Shown here in pieces: positions 30,160-36,861 of a stretch of DNA of 37,722 nt (its first letter is position 1; each line of letters opens with the position of its first letter). The DNA lies in NCBI GenBank assembly GCA_019114345.1, contig DXFS01000092.1, positions 1 to 37,722 on the forward strand. Reading direction: 5' to 3'. The notes beneath the pieces were generated by a model. That model saw nothing but the letters and a program-made list of their open reading frames with translations. It was not told the DNA's origin and ran no database searches. The translations under genes and the position numbers were made by a program. The DNA is from Candidatus Agathobaculum pullistercoris. Lineage in GTDB: Bacteria; Bacillota; Clostridia; Oscillospirales; Butyricicoccaceae.

Positions 30160-30885
30160 ATGTCTGCATCAGTTACATTCTCCTCGGTCACGATCACCTT
30201 GTTTGAAGGCCTTGTGACCACAGCGCAGTTATTTGTGCTGACGCTGGTATTCGCCCTGCCGCTTGGCCTGCTGCTCAGTTTCGGCACTATGAACCGGTGG
30301 CAGCCATTCTGTTTCCTACGCGGCACGAAATTTGCATCCGGCCGGTTTGGGCATGCGCTTGCCGGGCTGTGTCCAATCGCCCTCATTGTCAAAACCGTGG
30401 TCTGGATCATCCGCGGCACGCCGCTTATGCTGCAGATCATCGCGATCTTTTACGGCCCCGGTCTCCTGTGGGACGGTGACCTGCTCCCCCGCTTTACTGC
30501 TGCTTTGGTCGCGTTTGTCATCAACTATGCCTGCTATTTTTCTGAGATTTTCCGCGGCGGCATCCAGTCTATCCCGGTTGGCCAGCAGGAAGCCGGCCTT
30601 GTGCTCGGCATGACCAAACGGCAGATCTTTTTCAAGGTAACGCTTTTGCAGGTCATTAAGCGCGTGATCCCGCCCATGGGCAATGAATTCATCAACCTGG
30701 TCAAGGACACCGCCCTCGCCCGTACGATCGCAGTCTACGAGGTGCTCTGGATGGGTGAATCCTATATCAAGAGCGCCGGACTGATGTGGCCGCTGTTCTA
30801 CACCGCTGTTTTCTATCTGGCTTTCAACGGCATTCTTGTACTGCTGTTCGGCTGGCTGGAAAAGAAACTCGACTATTTCCGTTAA
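30160..30885 (+). CDS. Amino-acid ABC transporter permease
   Basis: A 241-residue permease of the HisM/GlnP type. It has about five membrane segments and the conserved EAA loop Q-Q-E-A-G-L-V-L-G-M-T-K-R-Q-I-F-F-K-V-T-L-L-Q (about 143-165), which couples to the ATPase. The I-R-G-T-P-L-M-L-Q motif is typical of polar amino-acid permeases. A basic stretch of about 25 residues before that motif (R-W-Q-P-F-C through to G-H-A-L) is longer than usual. It starts 13 bases after a GAAGAGAGG-type ribosome site and is followed after 12 bp by the ATPase gene. Confidence 0.9.
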   Translation: MSASVTFSSVTITLFEGLVTTAQLFVLTLVFALPLGLLLSFGTMNRWQPFCFLRGTKFASGRFGHALAGLCPIALIVKTVVWIIRGTPLMLQIIAIFYGPGLLWDGDLLPRFTAALVAFVINYACYFSEIFRGGIQSIPVGQQEAGLVLGMTKRQIFFKVTLLQVIKRVIPPMGNEFINLVKDTALARTIAVYEVLWMGESYIKSAGLMWPLFYTAVFYLAFNGILVLLFGWLEKKLDYFR

Positions 30886-30897
30886 GGAGGAGCCGTT

Positions 30898-31686
30898 ATG
30901 CCTATTCTCGAAGTAAAACATATCAATAAAAGTTTTGGCTCCACCCGTGTGCTGGACGACATTAGCTTTTCTCTCGACCGCGGCAAGGCGCTGGCCATCA
31001 TCGGGTCGTCCGGCTCAGGCAAGACGACCCTGCTGCGCTGTCTGAACTTTCTTGAGACCCCGAACGCGGGCCAGATCATCGTCAACGGCGAGACCCTGTT
31101 CGACGCGGCCGACCACTCCTCCAAAAGCGATGCGGAAATCCGTAAACGCCGCCTGCATTTCGGTATGGTGTTCCAGTCGTTCAACCTGTTCCCGCAGTAT
31201 ACCGCGCTGGAAAACGTTATGCTGGCCAGCCTGCTGCTCGCCAAGGAGCGGCCGGACTACAAGCAGCACAAGCGCGAGATCCATGAGGAGATCGAGCACC
31301 TCGCGATCGAACTGCTCAGCCAGATGAGCCTCGAGGGCCGCATGAGCCACTACCCGCACCAGCTCTCGGGCGGCCAGCAGCAGCGCGTCGCCATCGCCCG
31401 CGCGCTCGCCCTCAAGCCGGACATCCTCTGCTTTGACGAACCGACCTCCGCGCTCGACCCCGAGCTGACCGGCGAAGTACTCAAGGTCATCCGCTCGCTC
31501 GCGGACCAGCACACCACCATGATCATTGTCACGCACGAGATGGCCTTCGCCCGCGACGTTGCCGACCACGTGCTGTTCATGGATGGCGGCGTGATCGTGG
31601 AGCAGGGCACGCCGGACGAGCTGTTCGAAAACACGCAGAATGAGCGCACCCGCGCATTTTTGAGCCGTTTTTCGCAAAACAGCTAA
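30898..31686 (+). CDS. Amino-acid ABC transporter ATP-binding protein
   Basis: A 262-residue ATPase of the GlnQ/HisP group. Walker A is G-S-S-G-S-G-K-T-T-L-L-R-C-L-N (about 33-47). The Q-loop is F-Q-S-F-N-L-F, the signature L-S-G-G-Q-Q-Q-R-V-A-I-A-R-A-L, Walker B C-F-D-E-P-T-S-A-L-D-P-E, and the switch histidine lies in V-T-H-E-M-A-F-A. It powers import by the preceding permease and lipoprotein. AAGGAGGAG lies six bases before the ATG. It is the last gene of the operon; a terminator-like stem follows at 31766. Confidence 0.94.
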   Translation: MPILEVKHINKSFGSTRVLDDISFSLDRGKALAIIGSSGSGKTTLLRCLNFLETPNAGQIIVNGETLFDAADHSSKSDAEIRKRRLHFGMVFQSFNLFPQYTALENVMLASLLLAKERPDYKQHKREIHEEIEHLAIELLSQMSLEGRMSHYPHQLSGGQQQRVAIARALALKPDILCFDEPTSALDPELTGEVLKVIRSLADQHTTMIIVTHEMAFARDVADHVLFMDGGVIVEQGTPDELFENTQNERTRAFLSRFSQNS

Positions 31687-31765
31687 AGAATTGCGAAAGC
31701 AGCAAAAACTTTTCAGTATTTTCCACCAATAACCCATTTACAAATTGGTCGAAATACGATAAAAT

Positions 31766-31795
31766 AGTCCCGTACTGAGATGCGGGGCTTTTTTA
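31766..31795 (+). terminator. Terminator after the ABC importer operon
   Basis: AGTCCCG (31766-31772) pairs with CGGGGCT (31783-31789) including one G-U, followed by TTTTTTATT. Confidence 0.65.
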
Positions 31796-31853
31796 TTGTC
31801 TTTTTGTACAGGAACACTTGGTTGTTTTTTGGTGAAATTTTTGGTGATTTGTG

Positions 31854-31882
31854 TTGAAGTTGTGGCGTGAATTTGCTACAAT
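31854..31882 (+). promoter_or_regulatory. Promoter of the 4-hydroxybutyrate dehydrogenase gene
   Basis: TTGAAG (31854-31859), 17 bp, TACAAT (31877-31882). Directly upstream the decamer TTTTTGGTGA occurs twice (31826-31835 and 31838-31847). Confidence 0.65.
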
Positions 31883-31967
31883 AAAAACGCAGGGCCATTG
31901 TGTCCTGTCAAATGCATAAAAAGCCTGCACGGCCTTTTATAAAATTTTAGAATGGAGATGTTCAACT

Positions 31968-33149
31968 ATGGCTATGGATGCTTTCAGCGCCTCGCTGATG
32001 CAGGACAAGAGAGAAATCATCATCGCCCCGACTATTTACAAATTTGCTACCTTTGCTGATTTCGCAGAGGAGTTCAAGCTTGGTGAGCGCGACGTTGTCC
32101 TGACCAACGAATTCATCTACAAGCCCTTCATGGAAGAGCTGGGCCTTAAGAGCAAGTTCGTTTTCCAGGAGAAGTTTGGTGCCGGCGAGCCGTCCGAGGC
32201 TATGATCGAGACCATGTATGAAGCCATCCCGTATGACTCCTACGACCGCGTAATCGCTGTCGGCGGCGGCGCGATCATGGACCTGTGCAAGCTGCTTGGC
32301 TGCAAGCGCCCCTCTTCTGTACATGAGATGTACTTCAAGCGCGAGCCTGTTGTACATGAGAAGGAAGTTATCGCGATCCCGACCACCTGCGGCACCGGCT
32401 CCGAGGTTACCAACATCTCGGTTGCGATCGTCAAGGATGAGAAGGACGGCAAGCTGACCGGCGGCGAGACCAAGCTCGGCCTGGTTTCCGACGACATCAT
32501 CCCGAACAAGGTCTGCCTGGTTCCGGATCTGCTCAAGACCCTGCCGTACAAGCCGTTCGCTGCTTCTGCGATCGACGCGCTGATCCACGCGACCGAGTCC
32601 TTCCTGTCCCCGCACCGTAAGACCGTTACCTCTGAGATGTACTCGGTCAAGGCTGCTGAGATGATCCTGGAAGGCTTCCGCCGCATTGCGCTGGAAGGCC
32701 CGGACGCACGCATGGATTATCTGGGCGAGTTCGTTACCGCTTCCCTGTTTGCCGGCATCGCGTTCCTGAAGGCTGGCTGCGCTACCGTACACGGCATGTC
32801 CTTCCCGCTCGGCGGCACCTACCATGTACCGCACGGCGAGTCCAACTACGCCCTGTTCGGCAAGATCCTTGAGCTGTACGACGAGTACGAGCCGAACGGC
32901 GAGCTGGGCAAGTACAAGGAACTCGTTGCCCGCTGCCTGGGCTGCTCCAAGGACGATGCCCTGCGCACCCTGAATGTAACCCTCGAGAAGGTTCTCCCGC
33001 TCAAGCCGCTGCATGAGTACGGCTTCAAGGAAGAGGACATCAAGAGCTTCCCGATCTCGGTAGAGGCGAACCAGCAGCGTCTGATCACCAACTCCTACCG
33101 TCCGTGGAGCATTGAACTGAGCGAGCGCGTATACCGCGAGTGCTTCTGA
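31968..33149 (+). CDS. 4hbD: 4-hydroxybutyrate dehydrogenase (iron-containing alcohol dehydrogenase)
   Basis: A 393-residue group III metal-dependent alcohol dehydrogenase that interconverts succinate semialdehyde and 4-hydroxybutyrate with NAD(H). Seen are the dinucleotide motif A-V-G-G-G-A-I-M-D (about 100-108), I-P-T-T-C-G-T-G-S-E-V-T, and metal ligands in D-A-L-I-H-A-T-E-S and V-H-G-M-S-F-P-L-G-G-T-Y-H-V-P-H-G-E. The specific assignment rests on similarity to Clostridium kluyveri/Anaerotignum-type enzymes and on the following abfD gene. GGAG lies ten bases before the ATG. The gene uses codons typical of highly expressed genes. It has its own promoter and a strong terminator, so abfD may depend on partial readthrough. 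Confidence 0.88.
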   Translation: MAMDAFSASLMQDKREIIIAPTIYKFATFADFAEEFKLGERDVVLTNEFIYKPFMEELGLKSKFVFQEKFGAGEPSEAMIETMYEAIPYDSYDRVIAVGGGAIMDLCKLLGCKRPSSVHEMYFKREPVVHEKEVIAIPTTCGTGSEVTNISVAIVKDEKDGKLTGGETKLGLVSDDIIPNKVCLVPDLLKTLPYKPFAASAIDALIHATESFLSPHRKTVTSEMYSVKAAEMILEGFRRIALEGPDARMDYLGEFVTASLFAGIAFLKAGCATVHGMSFPLGGTYHVPHGESNYALFGKILELYDEYEPNGELGKYKELVARCLGCSKDDALRTLNVTLEKVLPLKPLHEYGFKEEDIKSFPISVEANQQRLITNSYRPWSIELSERVYRECF

Positions 33150-33169
33150 TTTTGTAAGCGTTTCGCCTG

Positions 33170-33208
33170 AACAGGGCGGGGACCCCCGCGTTCCCCGCCC
33201 TGTTTTTT
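33170..33208 (+). terminator. Terminator after 4hbD
   Basis: AACAGGGCGGGG (33170-33181) pairs with CCCCGCCCTGTT (33193-33204), followed by a T-run to 33208. No clear promoter is seen between here and abfD (33209-33261). Confidence 0.85.
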
Positions 33209-33261
33209 CTTAAAAGGCGCAACCCACATCTGTTTGAAAAGAGAAAGGATACTTGATCGCT

Positions 33262-34707
33262 ATGATGACCAAAGACCAGTACATTGAGTCCTTGCGCAAG
33301 CTCAAGCTCAACCTGTATATGTTCGGCGAGAAGGTGGAAAACCCGGTAGATAACCCGGTCATCCGTCCGTCGCTCAACTCCTTTGCCGCTACCTATGAGT
33401 TGGCCGAGGATCCCCAGTATGAGGATCTGATGACCGCGACCAGCCACATCACCGGCAAGAAGATCAACCGCTTCACCCACATGCACCAGTCGACCGACGA
33501 CCTGATCAAGAAGGTCAAGATGCAGCGCCTGCTCGGCCAGAAGACCGCAGCCTGCTTCCAGCGCTGCGTTGGTATGGACGCAATGAACGCCGTTTTCTCC
33601 TCTACTTATGAGATCGACGAGGCCTGCGGCACCAAGTACCATGAGAATTTCGTCAAGTTCCTGACCCGCGTACAGGACGAGGACCTTGCAGTTGACGGCG
33701 CAATGACTGACGTCAAGGGCGACCGTTCGCTTGCTCCCTCCAAGCAGGCGGATCCCGACCTGTTCCTGCATGTTGTCGAGCGCACCGCAGACGGCGTTTA
33801 CGTCACCGGCGCCAAGGCACATCAGACCGGTTTTGTCAACTCGCACGAGGTGCTGGTCATGCCGACCATCTCCATGCGCGAGGGCGACGAGGACTACGCG
33901 ATCTCCTTCGCAGTCCCGACCGATTCTGAGGGCATTACGCTGATCTACGGCCGCCAGTCCTGCGACACCCGCAAGCTGGAGGAGTATAACGACATCGACG
34001 TAGGCAACAAGGTATACGGCGGTCACGAAGTGCTGGTCATCTTTGATCATGTATTCGTTCCGAACGACCGTATCTTCCTCAACGGCGAAGTCAAGTTTGC
34101 CGGCATGATCGTTGAGCGCTTCGCGGGCTATCACCGCCAGTCTTACGGCGGCTGCAAGGTCGGCGTGGGCGACGTGCTGATCGGTGCGACCGCGCTGGCC
34201 TGCGATATGGCGGGCTGCGCAAAGGCTTCCCATGTTAAGGACAAGATCATCGAGATGACCCACCTGAACGAGACCCTGTACTGCTGCGGCATCGCATGCT
34301 CCAGCCAGGGCACCAAGACCAAGGCGGGCAACTACCTGATCGACCTGCTGCTCGCAAACGTGTGCAAGCAGAACGTCACCCGCTTCCCGTACGATATCGC
34401 GCGCCTGGCGCAGGATCTCGCGGGCGGCCTGATGGTCACCCAGCCGTCCGAGGCGGACTACCGCAACCCGGCGACCCACGATTACATCGAGAAGTACCTC
34501 AAGGGCGTGGCTTCCGTGCCGACCGAGGACCGTATGCGTGTCCTCCGCCTGATCGAGAACATGACCATGGGTACTGCTGCCGTCGGCTATCTGCCTGAGT
34601 CCATGCACGGTGCAGGCTCGCCGCAGGCACAGCGCATCATGATTGCCCGTCAGTCCAACCTCGAAATGAAAAAGGAACTGGCTAAGAAGATTGCTCGCAT
34701 CCAGTAA
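33262..34707 (+). CDS. abfD: 4-hydroxybutyryl-CoA dehydratase / vinylacetyl-CoA delta-isomerase
   Basis: A 481-residue FAD and [4Fe-4S] enzyme that dehydrates 4-hydroxybutyryl-CoA to crotonyl-CoA by a radical route and is oxygen sensitive. Cluster and active-site residues known from Clostridium aminobutyricum are all present: C-F-Q-R-C (Cys98 and Cys102 here) and H-R-Q-S-Y-G-G-C-K (histidine and third cysteine ligands plus Tyr and Lys). The FAD-site Thr is in H-Q-T-G-F-V-N-S. The start ATG at 33262 matches the family N-terminus (M-M-T-x-x-Q-Y-I-E-S-L-R-K-L). AAAGG is 13 bases upstream, and a TTG at 33253 is better spaced, so the exact start is uncertain by three codons. Confidence 0.95.
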   Translation: MMTKDQYIESLRKLKLNLYMFGEKVENPVDNPVIRPSLNSFAATYELAEDPQYEDLMTATSHITGKKINRFTHMHQSTDDLIKKVKMQRLLGQKTAACFQRCVGMDAMNAVFSSTYEIDEACGTKYHENFVKFLTRVQDEDLAVDGAMTDVKGDRSLAPSKQADPDLFLHVVERTADGVYVTGAKAHQTGFVNSHEVLVMPTISMREGDEDYAISFAVPTDSEGITLIYGRQSCDTRKLEEYNDIDVGNKVYGGHEVLVIFDHVFVPNDRIFLNGEVKFAGMIVERFAGYHRQSYGGCKVGVGDVLIGATALACDMAGCAKASHVKDKIIEMTHLNETLYCCGIACSSQGTKTKAGNYLIDLLLANVCKQNVTRFPYDIARLAQDLAGGLMVTQPSEADYRNPATHDYIEKYLKGVASVPTEDRMRVLRLIENMTMGTAAVGYLPESMHGAGSPQAQRIMIARQSNLEMKKELAKKIARIQ

Positions 34708-34720
34708 TCCTTGAGCACAT

Positions 34721-34755
34721 CATAGGCACTCATGGAGCACCCGTGAGTGCCTATG
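34721..34755 (+). other. Hairpin after abfD without a T-run
   Basis: CATAGGCACTCA (34721-34732) pairs perfectly with TGAGTGCCTATG (34744-34755). The following sequence is not T-rich, so mRNA stabilisation or processing is as likely as termination. Confidence 0.5.
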
Positions 34756-34792
34756 TTCGCAATTTCCACAAACAAAAGGGGGAAAACGCGCT

Positions 34793-35068
34793 ATGCTGCG
34801 CTGCACTGTAAAATTCTGCGGCGGCTGCAACCCGCGGTACGACCGCGGCGAGGCCTATCAGACCGTGCGCTCCTCCCTCTCCGGCACCGCCGAATTCTCT
34901 TACCCGGAGGACGGCGCCCGATACGACGTGCTGCTCATCATCCGCGGCTGCACCGGCTGCCCGTACCTGTACGAGGAGATCGACGCCGCCCACCGGGTGG
35001 TTATCACGGCAGCGGACGAAATAGCGCCCGCTATCCGTGAGATCGAGCAGCTCGCGTCCGGAACGTAA
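34793..35068 (+). CDS. Small cysteine-rich protein with CGGC and CTGC motifs (91 residues)
   Basis: A 91-residue protein of unknown function between abfD and a CoA-transferase gene. It begins M-L-R-C-T-V-K-F-C-G-G-C-N-P-R-Y-D-R and has a second pair in R-G-C-T-G-C-P-Y, giving CxxC, CxxC and a lone early Cys. The layout suggests metal or iron-sulfur binding or a thiol-redox role. The middle (Y-D-V-L-L-I-I-R-G-C) reads like a Rossmann-type beta strand followed by the cysteine loop. GGGGGAAAA precedes the ATG. Conservation of the C-G-G-C-N-P-R-Y-D-R start in anaerobes is my recollection, not a search. Context suggests help for the oxygen-sensitive dehydratase. Confidence 0.75.
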   Translation: MLRCTVKFCGGCNPRYDRGEAYQTVRSSLSGTAEFSYPEDGARYDVLLIIRGCTGCPYLYEEIDAAHRVVITAADEIAPAIREIEQLASGT

Positions 35069-35113
35069 CCTCTTGCCAACAAGGTTGCATTTTTATAGAG
35101 GAGGATGATAAAG

Positions 35114-36682
35114 ATGAAGAAAGTTAGCATTATCTCCGCGGAGGAAGCTGCCCTCAAAGTCCAGGACGGCGATACCATCGCTACCGGCGGCTTTGTAAGC
35201 TGTGCCTGCCCGGAGACCCTGTCCAAGGCGCTTGAAAAGCGCTTCCTCGAGACCGGCCACCCCAAGGACCTGACCCTGTTCTTTGCAGCCGGCCAGGGCC
35301 ACCGCGATGGCACCGGCGGCGACCACTACGGCCATGAAGGCATGGTCAAGCGCGTCATCGGCGGCCACTGGGACCGTGCTCCCCGTCTGGGCGAGCTCGC
35401 TCTGAACAACAAGATTGAAGCATACAACCTGCCGCAGGGTGTTATTTCCCACATGTACCGTGATATCGCGGCACATAATATCGGCACGATTACCCATGTC
35501 GGCCTGAAGACCTTTGTCGACCCGCGCAATGGCGGCGGCAAACTCAACGAAAAGACCACCGAAGACCTGGTCAAGATCGTCAACATCGAGGGCAAGGAGC
35601 GCCTGCTCTACAAGGGCTTCCCGATCAACGTCGTATTCCTGCGCGCTTCCTACTGCGACGAATACGGCAACTGCACCGTACATAGAGAAATCGGCCCGCT
35701 GGACGTCACCGCAATGGCGCAGGCGTGCAAGAACTCGGGCGGCAAGGTCATCGTACAGGTCGAGAAGATCGTACAGGGCGGCACGCTTGACCCGAAGCTG
35801 GTTGCAATCCCGGGCATCTATGTTGACTCGGTCGTCGTCGGTACGGACGAGGAGAACATGCAGTGCCTCGGCATGCCGTACGACGGCGCGCTGACCGGCG
35901 AATTCCGCATCCCGGTAGACGCGATCCCGCCCATCCCGCTGGACGCCAAGAAGATCCTTGCCCGCCGCGCAGCGATGGAGCTGCCGCAGGACGCGATCGT
36001 CAACCTCGGCACCGGCGCACCGGAAAAAATCGCCAACGTCGCGGCAGAAGAGGGCATTTCGGATAAGATGACCCTGACCGTCGAGGCTGGCTCGATCGCA
36101 GGTGTCCCCTACGGCGGCACCCAGTTCGGCGCTGCAGCCAATGCTATGGCGATCATCCCGCACAACGTGCAGTTTGACTTCTACCAGGGCGGCGGCTTGG
36201 ATGTTGCCTTCCTCGGCCTGGCTGAGACTGCACCGAACGGCGACCTGAATGTTTCCAAGTTCGGCACCCGTCTGGCTGGCGCGGGCGGATTTATCGACAT
36301 CACCCAGAACGCCAAGAAGGTCGTCTACTGCGGCACCTTCACCGCCAAGGGCCTCAAGACCGCCTGCGAGGACGGCAAGCTGGTCATCACGCAGGAAGGC
36401 GCCAAAAAGAAGTTTGTCAACAAGGTTGAGCATATTACCTTCTCCGGCGACTACGCCAACGAGACCCACCAGCCGGTCCTCTACATCACCGAGCGCGCGG
36501 TATTCGAGCTGCGTCCGGAAGGCGTTACCCTGATTGAGATCGCTCCTGGCATTGACCTGCAGACCCAGATCCTTGACCAGATGGAATTCGAGCCCAAGAT
36601 CGCCTACCAGCCGGACGGCACCATCAAGCTGATGGATGCGCGCATTTTCCGTGACGAGCTGATGGGTCTGGCAAACGACTAA
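35114..36682 (+). CDS. Acyl CoA:acetate/3-ketoacid CoA-transferase (propionate CoA-transferase type)
   Basis: A 522-residue family I CoA-transferase with fused alpha and beta halves (YdiF/Pct type). The N-terminal half has D-G-D-T-I-A-T-G-G-F and the G-G-H-W-D region. The C-terminal half has L-G-T-G-A-P-E and the catalytic glutamate in L-T-V-E-A-G-S-I-A-G-V-P-Y-G-G. It moves CoA between short acyl groups. Given the neighbours it may activate 4-hydroxybutyrate to its CoA ester or work on acetoacetate/butyrate; sequence alone does not decide. The start at 35114 (M-K-K-V-S-I) has GGAGG nine bases upstream; the ATG at 35105 abuts the ribosome site. It probably shares a transcript with the small cysteine protein. 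Confidence 0.9.
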   Translation: MKKVSIISAEEAALKVQDGDTIATGGFVSCACPETLSKALEKRFLETGHPKDLTLFFAAGQGHRDGTGGDHYGHEGMVKRVIGGHWDRAPRLGELALNNKIEAYNLPQGVISHMYRDIAAHNIGTITHVGLKTFVDPRNGGGKLNEKTTEDLVKIVNIEGKERLLYKGFPINVVFLRASYCDEYGNCTVHREIGPLDVTAMAQACKNSGGKVIVQVEKIVQGGTLDPKLVAIPGIYVDSVVVGTDEENMQCLGMPYDGALTGEFRIPVDAIPPIPLDAKKILARRAAMELPQDAIVNLGTGAPEKIANVAAEEGISDKMTLTVEAGSIAGVPYGGTQFGAAANAMAIIPHNVQFDFYQGGGLDVAFLGLAETAPNGDLNVSKFGTRLAGAGGFIDITQNAKKVVYCGTFTAKGLKTACEDGKLVITQEGAKKKFVNKVEHITFSGDYANETHQPVLYITERAVFELRPEGVTLIEIAPGIDLQTQILDQMEFEPKIAYQPDGTIKLMDARIFRDELMGLAND

Positions 36683-36726
36683 TCCCGGTTTTATTGCTTG
36701 TGTGTGTTGTGCAACTATTGGGTAAT

Positions 36727-36744
36727 TTGTTAAGTTTTTCACAA
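36727..36744. promoter_or_regulatory. Rex-like operator upstream of the thiolase gene
   Basis: TTGTTAA-GTTT-TTCACAA matches the Rex consensus TTGTTAA-N4-TTAACAA at 13 of 14 arm positions. It sits 16 bp upstream of the -35 box. A further TTAACAA half-site lies at 36747-36753. Rex senses the NADH/NAD+ ratio and controls butyrate-pathway genes in Clostridia. Confidence 0.7.
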
Positions 36745-36760
36745 GCTTAACAAAAAAACC

Positions 36761-36788
36761 TTGCACTTCTGCGCACATTTGATAAAAT
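36761..36788 (+). promoter_or_regulatory. Promoter of the thiolase gene
   Basis: TTGCAC (36761-36766), 16 bp, TAAAAT (36783-36788). A 9-bp hairpin (36818-36826 with 36829-36837) lies in the leader. Confidence 0.65.
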
Positions 36789-36861
36789 ATTAACGAACCC
36801 GCAAACCAATATCCCACTGCACCGGCTTGCCGGTGCAAGAGAAGAAAAGGAGAAACAGCAA

